The notes below the pieces were generated by a model. That model saw only the letters and a program-made list of their open reading frames with translations. It was not told the origin of the DNA and made no database searches. Source: Rhizobium bangladeshense (GTDB lineage: Bacteria > Pseudomonadota > Alphaproteobacteria > Rhizobiales > Rhizobiaceae). From it: DNA of 64,000 nt. Location of the stretch: the NCBI RefSeq assembly GCF_001662075.1, contig NZ_LYPL01000007.1, positions 244,445-308,444 of the forward strand, in the 5' to 3' direction. Of this stretch, positions 19,353-27,290 are shown in pieces (the first letter of the stretch is position 1; the number at the start of each line of letters is the position of its first letter). A program made the position numbers and the translations under genes.

Positions 19353-19480
19353 CCAAAAACGAGAAAGCCCGACGGGGGAGGAGATCCGTCGGGCTTATGA
19401 ACTCGATCGACAACTGGGAGGAGGAGTGTTGTCGATCCTTGTCGAACGGCTATGGGAGGAGGAGAAAGCCGTTTCGATGA
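19353..19480 (-). ncRNA. Alpha-r14/NfeR1-like anti-Shine-Dalgarno small RNA
   Basis: Three successive stem-loops on the minus strand each expose a CU-rich loop. From 5' to 3': stem 19443-19451/19467-19476 with loop TTCTCCTCCTCCCAT; 10 bp stem 19405-19414/19428-19437 with loop ACTCCTCCTCCCA; 11 bp stem 19365-19375/19386-19396 with loop ATCTCCTCCC, followed by a U-run (GTTTTTGGG), i.e. a rho-independent terminator. Repeated CCUCCUCCC loops are the hallmark of the rhizobial alpha-r14 family, whose Sinorhizobium member NfeR1 represses ABC-transporter mRNAs by pairing with Shine-Dalgarno sequences. The 5' end (about 19480) is an estimate. The opposite strand has no U-run, which fixes the orientation. 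Confidence 0.85.
19354..19396 (-). terminator. Intrinsic terminator of the small RNA
   Basis: The third hairpin of the RNA (AAGCCCGACGG / CCGTCGGGCTT, 11 perfect pairs) is followed on the minus strand by TTTCTCGTTTTTG. It also lies downstream of nadD and may end that transcript inefficiently. Confidence 0.85.
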
Positions 19481-19756
19481 GTCTGTTGTACCATATTCCT
19501 GAGGAAGGTGAATATCGATTTGTGCAATGCAGCAATGCTGGCAATGCAATACTGACGACGAGAGGCTTCAATTGCTGCCGATTTTATCGGCATTATCGAA
19601 GAGTATGGCCAATTGTCGCGGCGGGTCTTTGGTTCGTCGCCGTCTTTCCCAGGCTTTGGCGTACCGCCGAATCTCCTGTTCTCGGAACAGCCATGCGCTT
19701 CACGAACACGTGGATCCCTGTCGCCAACCAATTATCCCTGGCCAAAACCCGAGTGT

Positions 19757-19780
19757 CGTTATATTCGTCGAAATATTTCG
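19757..19780 (+). promoter_or_regulatory. Candidate ModE box upstream of modA
   Basis: An imperfect AT-rich palindrome (CGTTATATT ... AAATATTTCG) ends 17 bp before the modA start. Known ModE operators have CGTTATAT-type half-sites, and a ModE-type regulator is encoded at the far end of the same cluster. Molybdate-dependent repression is therefore expected. Inference from position and half-site only. Confidence 0.5.
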
Positions 19781-19796
19781 AATCCTGGGATAGATC

Positions 19797-20588
19797 ATGC
19801 AGAACCGCTGCCAATGGATGAAACTCGCATTCGCCGCGATCGGGGCACTCTGGCTTGGCGCGGCCGCGTCGCCGACACCGGCAGAAGCCGCCGAAAAGCT
19901 GACCGTCTTTGCCGCAGCAAGCCTCAAGGACGCGCTCGATGCCGCCAATGACGCCTGGGCCAAGGAGTACGGCAAGGAAGCCGTCGCCTCCTATGCGGCA
20001 AGCGGTGCGCTCGCCAAACAGATCGAAAACGCGGCTCCTGCCGATATCTTCATCTCGGCCGATCTCGACTGGATGAATTACGTCGCCAAGAAGAACCTGA
20101 TCAAGGCCGATAGCCGCGCCAACCTGCTCGGAAACGGGATCGTGCTCGTTGCCGAAAAGGACAAGGCTAAACCGGTCGAGATCAAGCCCGGCTTCGATCT
20201 CTCAGGACTTTTGGGTGACGGCAAGCTGGCCATGGGTGAGCCGAAATCGGTCCCGGCCGGCAAATACGCCATGGCCGCGCTCGAAAAGCTCGGCGTTTGG
20301 ACATCGGTCGAAACCAAGGTCGCCGGCGCCGAAAGCGTGCGCGCCGCCCTCGCCCTGGTCTCCCGCGGCGAGGCTCCCTATGGCATCGTCTACCAGACGG
20401 ACGCGATAGCCGATAAGGGTGTCGCCATCGTCGGCACCTTCCCGGCCGATTCCCACCCGCCGATCATCTATCCGGTCGCCATTCTTGCCGAGAGCAGGAA
20501 CCCGGATGCCGCAACCTATCTCGACTTCCTGAAATCCGACAAGGCGGCCGGCTTCTTCACAGCGCAGGGATTTACCGTTCTCAAGTGA
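19797..20588 (+). CDS. modA: Molybdate ABC transporter, periplasmic binding protein
   Basis: A 263-residue binding protein with a signal peptide (hydrophobic core about 9-28, cleavage near AEA) followed by LTVFAAASLKDALD, the invariant ModA start, and the ASGALAKQIENAAPADIFISAD oxyanion-pocket region (Ser and Ala positions), VPAGKYA and a GIVYQTDA segment. It captures molybdate or tungstate for ModB/ModC. An ATG at 19818 is an alternative start. It is first in modABC, but a repeat element separates it from modB. Confidence 0.95.
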   Translation: MQNRCQWMKLAFAAIGALWLGAAASPTPAEAAEKLTVFAAASLKDALDAANDAWAKEYGKEAVASYAASGALAKQIENAAPADIFISADLDWMNYVAKKNLIKADSRANLLGNGIVLVAEKDKAKPVEIKPGFDLSGLLGDGKLAMGEPKSVPAGKYAMAALEKLGVWTSVETKVAGAESVRAALALVSRGEAPYGIVYQTDAIADKGVAIVGTFPADSHPPIIYPVAILAESRNPDAATYLDFLKSDKAAGFFTAQGFTVLK

Positions 20589-20664
20589 CTGAGTGGCGAA
20601 ATGATTGCGGAATCAACAACGACGGCTTAGCGTGAAGGCTGACGGAGCCGGCCTATTGCTCTTT

Positions 20665-20743
20665 CGTCATGCTCGGGCTTGTCCCGAGCATCTGCATCCG
20701 TTTGATAGGGCAGCAGATCCTCGGCACAAGGCCGAGGATGACG
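20665..20743. repeat. RIME-like double-palindrome repeat between modA and modB
   Basis: Two hairpins, CGTCATGCTCGGGCTTGTCC...GAGCATC and ATCCTCGGCACAAGGCCGAGGATGACG-type, are separated by about 20 bp. The whole resembles the Rhizobium-specific intergenic mosaic element. A second copy lies at 63646-63764. Open frames that appear to start inside it (20669) are not real starts of modB. Confidence 0.75.
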
Positions 20744-20806
20744 CGGAGTAAAAGGGAACTGAGCCTCAGCGAGACTTCGATTTCGTGGAGACAACTGCGT
20801 TTGGAT

Positions 20807-21502
20807 ATGTTCGGCCTGAGCGATGAAGAATGGACGGCGGTCCTGCTCAGCCTGCGCGTCTCGGTCGTCGCCATGCTGGCGAGCCTGCCCCTGGGCATCC
20901 TCGTTGCGCTGCTTCTTGCCCGCGGCCGTTTCTGGGGCAAGTCGGTGCTGAACGGCATCGTCCACCTGCCGCTGATCTTGCCCCCCGTTGTCACCGGTTT
21001 TCTACTCCTCATCCTCTTCGGCCGCCGTGGCCCGATCGGCAGCCTGCTCGACCAGTATTTCGGCATCGTCTTTTCCTTTCGCTGGACGGGTGCGGCACTC
21101 GCCTGCGCCGTCATGGCCTTTCCGTTGATGGTGCGCAGCATCCGCCTGTCGATCGAGGCGGTCGACCGCAAGCTCGAGGAGGCGGCCGGAACACTGGGTG
21201 CCGGCCCGATCCTGGTCTTTCTGACGGTTACGCTGCCACTGACCCTGCCCGGCATCATCACCGGCATGATCCTTTCCTTTGCCAAGGCGATGGGCGAATT
21301 CGGCGCGACGATCACTTTCGTCTCCAACATTCCCGGTGAGACCCAGACCTTGTCGTCCGCCATCTACACCTTTACCCAGGTGCCCGGCGGCGATGCCGGC
21401 GCGCTGCGCCTGACGCTGGTCGCCGTCATCATTTCCATGACCGCCCTACTCGCCTCCGAGTTCCTCGCGCGCTTCGCCGGCCGAAGGGTTGATCCGGAAT
21501 GA
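20807..21502 (+). CDS. modB: Molybdate ABC transporter permease
   Basis: A 231-residue inner-membrane permease with the ModB pattern: [21 protein letters not shown] helix, [19 protein letters not shown], the EAA-loop [26 protein letters not shown], and [21 protein letters not shown]. Start ATG 20807 removes the repeat-derived leader of the longer open frame; a TTG at 20801 is slightly better placed relative to GGAG (20787). It overlaps modC by ATGA. Confidence 0.95.
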   Translation: MFGLSDEEWTAVLLSLRVSVVAMLASLPLGILVALLLARGRFWGKSVLNGIVHLPLILPPVVTGFLLLILFGRRGPIGSLLDQYFGIVFSFRWTGAALACAVMAFPLMVRSIRLSIEAVDRKLEEAAGTLGAGPILVFLTVTLPLTLPGIITGMILSFAKAMGEFGATITFVSNIPGETQTLSSAIYTFTQVPGGDAGALRLTLVAVIISMTALLASEFLARFAGRRVDPE

Positions 21503-22596
21503 CGCTGATCGTCGAGGCAAAACAGAGGCTCGGCGCCTTTCTTCTCGACGCCGCCTTCAGATCCGAAGGCGGCGTGACCGCACTGTTCGGACGCTCCGGC
21601 TCCGGAAAGACCTCACTGATCCGCATCATCGCCGGCCTCGCCCGTCCGGACGAGGGCCGCGTTATCCTTGACGGTGAAACCCTGACCGAAACCAAAGCCG
21701 GTCTCTTCGTTCCGAAGCACCGCCGTCATTTCGGTTATGTCTTCCAGGAGGCGCGGCTGTTCCCGCATCTCAGCGTTCGCGCCAATCTTTCCTACGGCCG
21801 CTGGTTCGCGCCAAGACCTGCACGCGGCGAGAGCTTCGATCACGTCGTCGACCTGCTCGGCATCGAGACGCTGTTGGATCGCAGCCCCGCAAAACTTTCC
21901 GGCGGCGAGAAGCAGCGGGTCGCGATCGGCCGCGCCCTTCTCTGCTCGCCCCGGCTGCTCTTGATGGACGAGCCGCTGGCCGCCCTCGACGAGGCGCGCA
22001 AGGTCGAGATCCTGCCCTATCTCGAGCGATTGCGCGATCAGACCGACATCCCGATCGTCTATGTCAGCCATTCGATCGCCGAGGTGGCGCGGCTCGCAAA
22101 CAAAGTGGTGGTCATGCGCGATGGCAGGGTGGAGGCGGTCGGCCCGGCCGTCGATATTTTGAGCCGCGCCTCTGCGGCCTTCGACCGCAAAGAGGCCGGC
22201 GCGCTGCTGCAAGGCACCGTCGAAAGCTTCGACGCGCATCACCACCTCTCGACCGTCGCCCTCAAATCCGGCCGGCTGCATATTCCCGGCGCGGCACTCG
22301 CGCCCGGCAGGCCGGTCCGCATCCGCATCCCGTCGCGCGATGTCATGCTGGCGACGGCAAGGCCGGAGGGGCTCAGTGCCCTCAACATTGTCGAAGGCAG
22401 GATCGAACAGCTATTTCAGGATGCGGACGGAACGGTTGAAATCCGGCTCGACTGCGGCGGCGATAGCATCCTCTCGCGCATCACCGCGCTCTCCTGCGAG
22501 CGCCTCGACCTCCGGCCCGGCAAGACCGTCTTCGCCGTCATCAAGACGGTTGCCCTAGAACAGGATGATTTTAGGCCTGCTCGGCCAAAAATCTGA
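21499..22596 (+). CDS. modC: Molybdate ABC transporter ATP-binding protein
   Basis: A 365-residue ModC. The ATPase domain contains Walker [11 protein letters not shown] (about 31-40), signature [16 protein letters not shown] and Walker [14 protein letters not shown]. The C-terminal TOBE/Mop domain (about 295-350) senses molybdate. The last roughly 13 residues (from [13 protein letters not shown]) and the stop codon are read from the dispersed palindrome 22556-22607, so the native C-terminus has probably been replaced. It is coupled to modB by a four-base overlap. Confidence 0.95.
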   Translation: MTLIVEAKQRLGAFLLDAAFRSEGGVTALFGRSGSGKTSLIRIIAGLARPDEGRVILDGETLTETKAGLFVPKHRRHFGYVFQEARLFPHLSVRANLSYGRWFAPRPARGESFDHVVDLLGIETLLDRSPAKLSGGEKQRVAIGRALLCSPRLLLMDEPLAALDEARKVEILPYLERLRDQTDIPIVYVSHSIAEVARLANKVVVMRDGRVEAVGPAVDILSRASAAFDRKEAGALLQGTVESFDAHHHLSTVALKSGRLHIPGAALAPGRPVRIRIPSRDVMLATARPEGLSALNIVEGRIEQLFQDADGTVEIRLDCGGDSILSRITALSCERLDLRPGKTVFAVIKTVALEQDDFRPARPKI

Positions 22597-22607
22597 ATCT
22601 TGTTCTA
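22556..22607. repeat. Palindromic element overlapping the 3' end of modC
   Basis: An inverted repeat bounded by TAGAACA and TGTTCTA contains the inner pair GGCC/GGCC with AT-rich arms. It encodes the final modC codons and stop. It is followed within 14 bp by the GAGCGTGATG palindrome, suggesting a composite element of about 115 bp (22556-22669). Confidence 0.65.
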
Positions 22608-22620
22608 AATTAAAGAGTTA

Positions 22621-22669
22621 GAGCGTGATGTCGTCCCGAAAACCGCTCACACTTTTCGGCATCACGCTC
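22621..22669. repeat. Dispersed palindromic repeat, inverted copy of 14133-14180
   Basis: It is bounded by GAGCGTGATG and CATCACGCTC and contains AAAACCGCTCACACTTTT, the exact reverse complement of the core at 14133-14180. It sits between the convergent modC and modE-like genes, where it could act as a bidirectional terminator-like structure. Confidence 0.8.
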
Positions 22670-22680
22670 TGGAGTGCTGA

Positions 22681-23058
22681 TCAGCCCTGTCCGTCCTGCC
22701 GTGGGTTGCGCTTTGCTTCAAGCCAGGCAAGGTCCTCGGCAAGGCTCGCTTGCAAAATGCTTTCCATCCGGCGAAACCGCGCCAGTAATTGCTCGCCGAA
22801 CGGCGTCAGCGCCGCACCGCCGCCCTTCTTCCCGCCGCGCTGCGATTCCACCACCTGTTCGCAGAACATCCGGTTCATCTCGCTGACCAGCAGCCATGCG
22901 CGGCGATAGGACATATCCATTGCTCGCCCTGCTGCAGAGATCGATCCGGTCGCGCGAATGTGTTCCAGCAGCTCCATCTTGCCGCGTCCGAGCCGATCCT
23001 CATCCGGGAAGCTGATTCGCAAGATGGGAACGAGTGTTTTTGCGGCCGGATCGGTCAT
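22681..23058 (-). CDS. ModE-type winged-helix regulator without molybdate-binding domain
   Basis: A 125-residue single-domain regulator. It has the ModE N-terminal helix-turn-helix: GRGKMELLEHIRATGSISAA, then GRAMDMSYRRAWLLV and the diagnostic RGGKKGGGAALTPFG. It lacks the C-terminal Mop/TOBE domains of E. coli ModE, as is common in alphaproteobacteria, so metal sensing may use another partner or the ModC TOBE domain. The start at 23058 fits homologues; an upstream extension to 23154 is unlikely. It converges on modABC and probably controls it through the site at 19757-19780. Confidence 0.85.
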   Translation of the reverse strand: MTDPAAKTLVPILRISFPDEDRLGRGKMELLEHIRATGSISAAGRAMDMSYRRAWLLVSEMNRMFCEQVVESQRGGKKGGGAALTPFGEQLLARFRRMESILQASLAEDLAWLEAKRNPRQDGQG

Positions 23059-23268
23059 TCGATTCTGCAGATGGTGGAATTTCCGGCACTTTACGCTCCG
23101 GCCTGGAAACTGTACACCGCCCGGACAAGCAGCGAGGGCAGCAATAGTGTTCAATTCGGTCGCCAGATCGGATTTTCCGCCGCTCCGTACGTTAGCACGT
23201 CTTGAAACATTAATGGTTTGATGCCTATCTTAACCATGATCCGGTCGTGATCGGATCTCGTGTTGTGC

Positions 23269-23712
23269 ATGGCTTGTCATTCCAGGAAAGGGAAAGCACT
23301 GACAACAGTACACGCCAAGGGAAAAACGCTCGCCGTTCTCCCGAAGAGCGCAGAACGTGGCGCCGATGCCGCTGCCCGCGCCCTAGAAGCCGTCCTCGCC
23401 AGCCTCGAGGACTCCAAAGCCGAAGATATCGTCACCATCGACATTGCCGGAAAATCGGCGCTGGGAGACTACATGATCGTCGTCTCCGGCCGCTCGAACA
23501 GGCATGTCATGGCGATCTCGGACCACCTGCTCACCGATCTCAAGGACGAAGGCTTCGGTACGGCCCGCGTCGAAGGTCAGGAGGGCGGCGACTGGATCCT
23601 GATCGACACCGGTGACATTATCGTGCATGTGTTCCGTCCTGAAATCCGAGAGTTCTACAACATCGAAAAGATGTGGGCGGCTCCCGATATGGATGAAGAA
23701 ACACGGCACTGA
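23269..23712 (+). CDS. rsfS: Ribosomal silencing factor RsfS
   Basis: Binds L14 on the 50S subunit and blocks subunit joining during starvation. The core (about 35-125) shows AEDIVTIDIAGKSALGDYMIVVSGRS, SDHLLTDLKDEG, EGQEGGDWILIDTGDIIVHVF and FYNIEKMW, all diagnostic. The start is unclear: ATG 23269 (147 residues) lacks an RBS, GTG 23260 is upstream, and CTG 23299 has the best RBS (AGGAAAGGG). It begins the rsfS-rlmH-envC-ctpA string. Confidence 0.93.
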   Translation: MACHSRKGKALTTVHAKGKTLAVLPKSAERGADAAARALEAVLASLEDSKAEDIVTIDIAGKSALGDYMIVVSGRSNRHVMAISDHLLTDLKDEGFGTARVEGQEGGDWILIDTGDIIVHVFRPEIREFYNIEKMWAAPDMDEETRH

Positions 23713-23833
23713 CAGGCGGTCCGGCATTCTGACCGGCGCCTGAGACGTGGCATTGACTGGCTGGGAAACATCGTATGCCGGCCGGTGGGCGCGCTTCGTG
23801 CGCCGCAGATGCCTCATGAGCGGGAGCGGGTGA

Positions 23834-24316
23834 ATGCGCGTTGGTCTTTTTGCGGTGGGACGGCTGAAATCCGGCCCCGAAAAGGATCTTGCGGCCCGTT
23901 ATTTTGATCGTTTCGCCAAGGCCGGCCCTGCGGTCGGCCTCGAACTTGCCCGTATCGCCGAGGTTGCCGAAAGCCGCGCTTCCAATGCGGAGACCCGCAA
24001 ACGCGAGGAGGCGGCGATGCTGTTGAAATCGCTTGCCGAAGGCAGCGTTCTCATTCTTCTCGACGAACGCGGCGAGGCGCTCGACAGCGAAGCCTTTGCA
24101 AATCTGCTCGGCGCCTATCGTGACCAGGGCAAGCGCGAGCTGATGATCGCAATCGGCGGCGCCGACGGCCTCGATCCCACGCTCTACGATCGCGCCGACG
24201 CCACGCTCTGCCTTGGCAAAATGACCTGGCCGCACCAGCTCGTCCGCACGCTGATCGCCGAGCAGCTCTATCGCGCCGTCACCATTCTGTCCGGCCATCC
24301 CTATCACCGCGTCTGA
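23834..24316 (+). CDS. rlmH: 23S rRNA pseudouridine-1915 N3-methyltransferase
   Basis: A 160-residue SPOUT methyltransferase, standard length for RlmH. It begins MRVGLFAVGRLKSGPE and contains LDERGEALDSEAFA, the IAIGGADGLDP knot loop that binds SAM, and the C-terminal MTWPHQLVRTLIAEQLYRA plus HPYHR. It modifies Psi1915 in helix 69. It follows rsfS by 121 bp, a conserved pairing. A parS-like palindrome begins 3 bp after the stop. Confidence 0.96.
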   Translation: MRVGLFAVGRLKSGPEKDLAARYFDRFAKAGPAVGLELARIAEVAESRASNAETRKREEAAMLLKSLAEGSVLILLDERGEALDSEAFANLLGAYRDQGKRELMIAIGGADGLDPTLYDRADATLCLGKMTWPHQLVRTLIAEQLYRAVTILSGHPYHRV

Positions 24317-24318
24317 GA

Positions 24319-24334
24319 TGTTCCACGTGGAACT
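24319..24334. promoter_or_regulatory. parS-like ParB-binding site
   Basis: The 14 bp perfect palindrome GTTCCACGTGGAAC lies in TGTTCCACGTGGAACT, 15 of 16 bases of the usual chromosomal parS form (TGTTYCACGTGRAACA). It is just after the rlmH stop codon, in a non-coding position. A second near-match lies at 41663-41678. Confidence 0.65.
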
Positions 24335-24467
24335 CAAGTCTTTGACGATGCGTCGCATTGTCACGCAGCCGTGTTTCGCGTGGCCGGCCGTTCGCTTGCA
24401 AACTTTCTGGCAAAGCGTGCCAAATCAGCTTAGTCTCCGCGCGATTTGAGAGAGTGCCTCGACACGC

Positions 24468-25901
24468 ATGACGACGACACCAACCAGGCAACACCGCATG
24501 ATTCCGCTGGCACTTGCGGCCGGGTTTGGTGTCGCCGTCATCGTCGTGTCCGCAAATACCTTCACAGTCCGGGCCCAGGAAGCCGCGCCGGCAGCGGCAC
24601 AATCTGCAGCGCCGCCGCCGGCAGCCGAGCCGCCGCCGCCCGATCCGGCCGCTGAACTTGCCGCCAAACGCGATCAGACCCGCGCCGAGCTCGAAACCCT
24701 GTCGAAATCAATCAACCTTTCCTCGGACAAGGTGAGCGAACTCCAGCAAAGCATCGCCAATCTGGAAAAAAGCACGCAGAGCATCCGCCAGGCGCTGATC
24801 GATTCCGCCGCCCGCCGCAAGGGGCTCGAGAAGCAGATCCTCGAGAGCGAGAAGAAGCTGGCCGATCTCGGCGTCAAGCAGGATGGCATCCGCCGTTCGC
24901 TGCACGAGCGCCGCGGCGTGCTGGCCGAGGTGTTGGCAGCACTCCAGCGCATGGGCCGCAACCCGCCCCCGGCTTTGCTGGTCACCCCCGATGACGCGCT
25001 CGCTTCCGTGCGCAGCGCTATCCTGCTCGGCGCCGTCGTGCCAGGCATCCGCAAGGAAACCGACAAGCTCGCCGCAGACCTTGCAAGCCTCGCCGCGCTG
25101 CAGACGGCAAGTGCGGCCGAGAAGGCCGGCCTGACGGCGACGATGACCGATAGCATCGAGGAAGAGCGGCGCATGGACCTGCTGCTTGCCGAAAATGACA
25201 AGCTCAGCCGCAGCAACGCCGCCGAACTGCAGGCCGAAAGGAAGCGTTCGGAGGAACTGGCGGGCAAGGCGACCAGCCTCGAAGGCCTCGTCGCGTCCAT
25301 GGAATCCGAGATCGCTTCGGTGCGCGACGCGGCGGCCGCGGCCCGTCAGGCCGAGGAGAACCGCAAGCTCCTGACGGACGAGCAGCGGGCTCAGGCCAAG
25401 GCTCTGGCCGAGAGCGGGGTGCCCGATAAAAACCGCATTGCGCCCGCATATCCCTTCGGAGAATTAAGGGCCAAATTGGAGCTGCCGGTGGCAGGCGATA
25501 TCCTGCGCCAGTTCGGCGATGCCGACGGCACCGGGCACGAAGCCATGGGAATGACGGTCGCCACCAACCCGGAGACGGTGGTGACGGCGCCTGCAGACGG
25601 TCTGGTGGTTTTCGCCGGCGCTTTCCGCAGTTACGGCCAGATGATCATTCTTGACGCGGGCGATGGATATCACCTGGTTCTCTCGGGAATGGATACGATC
25701 AATACCCGTCAGGGAAAATTCGTTTTTTCCGGCGAGCCGCTCGCCGTGATGGGAGCGAAAAGAGTGGCAAGCGCAACTGCATTGGCGCTGGAAACGGACC
25801 GGCCAACGCTTTACATTGAATTTCGAAAAGACGGTAAACCGGTCGATTCCCGACCGTGGTGGACCGCCAAGGACACTGGAAAGGCACGCAATGATTCGTA
25901 G
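24468..25901 (+). CDS. EnvC-like murein hydrolase activator (degenerate LytM/M23 protein)
   Basis: A 477-residue exported protein. An N-terminal hydrophobic segment (about 11-37) is followed by an Ala/Pro-rich stretch, a long coiled coil (about 65-330) and a C-terminal LytM domain (about 345-465). The LytM metal ligands are lost: the HxH region reads LYIEFRKDG instead of LHFELR, and the first His/Asp pair is replaced by GHEAMGM. EnvC works this way, activating amidases rather than cutting murein. The stop overlaps the ctpA start by 11 bp, linking it to periplasmic proteolysis and cell division. Confidence 0.88.
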   Translation: MTTTPTRQHRMIPLALAAGFGVAVIVVSANTFTVRAQEAAPAAAQSAAPPPAAEPPPPDPAAELAAKRDQTRAELETLSKSINLSSDKVSELQQSIANLEKSTQSIRQALIDSAARRKGLEKQILESEKKLADLGVKQDGIRRSLHERRGVLAEVLAALQRMGRNPPPALLVTPDDALASVRSAILLGAVVPGIRKETDKLAADLASLAALQTASAAEKAGLTATMTDSIEEERRMDLLLAENDKLSRSNAAELQAERKRSEELAGKATSLEGLVASMESEIASVRDAAAAARQAEENRKLLTDEQRAQAKALAESGVPDKNRIAPAYPFGELRAKLELPVAGDILRQFGDADGTGHEAMGMTVATNPETVVTAPADGLVVFAGAFRSYGQMIILDAGDGYHLVLSGMDTINTRQGKFVFSGEPLAVMGAKRVASATALALETDRPTLYIEFRKDGKPVDSRPWWTAKDTGKARNDS

Positions 25902-27213
25902 GGCTTCTCTTGTTCTGGTCGGCGCATTGATGGGTGCGACCGCGATGAGCGTCATTTACTCGGCAGGTGTGCCGGCAGAAGCGGCCGGATCCTCTACATA
26001 TAAGGAACTCTCGGTATTTGGCGACGTCTTCGAACGCGTGCGTGCTCAGTATGTCACGCCGCCGGCCGAAGACAAGCTGATCGAGAATGCCATCAACGGC
26101 ATGCTTTCCTCGCTCGATCCGCATTCGAGCTATATGAATGCGAAGGACGCCGAGGACATGCGCACCCAGACCAAGGGTGAGTTCGGCGGCCTCGGCATCG
26201 AAGTCACGATGGAAGACGAGCTCGTCAAGGTCATCACCCCGATCGACGATACGCCCGCCGCCAAGGCCGGCGTTCTCGCCGGCGACTACATCTCCGAGAT
26301 CGACGGCCAGTCCGTGCGCGGCCTGAAGCTGGAAGATGCGGTCGAGAAGATGCGTGGCGCCGTCAACACGCCGATCAAGCTGACCCTGATCCGCAAGGGC
26401 GCCGACAAGCCGATCGAGCTGACGATCGTCCGTGACGTCGTCGCCGTCCAGGCGGTCAAGTCGCGTGTCGAGGACGATGTCGGTTACCTCCGCATCATCT
26501 CCTTCACCGAGAAGACCTATCCCGACATGGAAAAGGCGATCAAGAAGATCAAGGACACCGTTCCGGCCGACAAGCTGAAGGGTTATGTCCTCGACCTGCG
26601 CCTCAATCCGGGCGGCCTGCTCGACCAGGCGATCAACGTCTCCGATGCCCTGCTGCAGCGCGGGGAGGTCGTCTCGACCCGTGGCCGCAACCCGGATGAA
26701 ACCCGCCGCTTCAATGCCGGTCCGGGCGACCTGACCGACGGCAAGCCGGTCATCGTGCTGATCAACGGCGGTTCGGCCTCCGCATCGGAAATCGTTGCCG
26801 GCGCGCTTCAGGATCTGCGCCGCGCCACCGTTCTCGGCACCCGATCCTTCGGCAAGGGTTCCGTCCAGACGATTATCCCGCTTGGCGAGAACGGCGCGCT
26901 GCGCCTGACCACTGCGCTCTACTACACGCCGTCGGGCCGCTCGATCCAGGGCACCGGCATCACGCCTGACATCAAGGTTGAGGAACCGCTGCCGGAAGAA
27001 CTGCAGGGCAAGATGGTGACCGAAGGCGAATCCAGCCTGCGCGGCCACATCAAGGGTCAGAGCGAAACCGATGAAGGTTCGGGCTCCGTTGCCTACGTGC
27101 CGCCGGATCCGAAGGATGACGTTCAGCTGAACTACGCGCTCGACCTTCTGCGCGGCAAGAAGACCGATCCGGCCTTCCCGCCGAACCCTGATAAGGCCGT
27201 CGTCGCCAAGTAA
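25891..27213 (+). CDS. ctpA: Carboxy-terminal processing protease, S41 family
   Basis: A 440-residue periplasmic serine protease with signal peptide (about 1-32). The PDZ domain covers about 80-165 (FGGLGIEVTMEDELVKVITP, AAKAGVLAGDYISEIDG). The S41 catalytic core has the nucleophile Ser in GGSASASEIVAGAL and the Lys in TRSFGKGSVQ, giving the Ser-Lys dyad. It likely trims murein enzymes or tail-specific substrates. The start at ATG 25891 overlaps the EnvC-like gene; the pair is conserved across alphaproteobacteria. Confidence 0.95.
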   Translation: MIRRASLVLVGALMGATAMSVIYSAGVPAEAAGSSTYKELSVFGDVFERVRAQYVTPPAEDKLIENAINGMLSSLDPHSSYMNAKDAEDMRTQTKGEFGGLGIEVTMEDELVKVITPIDDTPAAKAGVLAGDYISEIDGQSVRGLKLEDAVEKMRGAVNTPIKLTLIRKGADKPIELTIVRDVVAVQAVKSRVEDDVGYLRIISFTEKTYPDMEKAIKKIKDTVPADKLKGYVLDLRLNPGGLLDQAINVSDALLQRGEVVSTRGRNPDETRRFNAGPGDLTDGKPVIVLINGGSASASEIVAGALQDLRRATVLGTRSFGKGSVQTIIPLGENGALRLTTALYYTPSGRSIQGTGITPDIKVEEPLPEELQGKMVTEGESSLRGHIKGQSETDEGSGSVAYVPPDPKDDVQLNYALDLLRGKKTDPAFPPNPDKAVVAK

Positions 27214-27290
27214 TCGATCGTCGCAAGGCCGGGCACTCGCCCGGCCTTGACCCTTTCTGCTGTTTCCCGGTTTTGGAGCGGGCGAGAAAA

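Noticed and set aside
19426..19821. A 131-residue plus-strand open frame
   Set aside because: Begins within the small RNA hairpins and ends inside modA in another frame; no domain.
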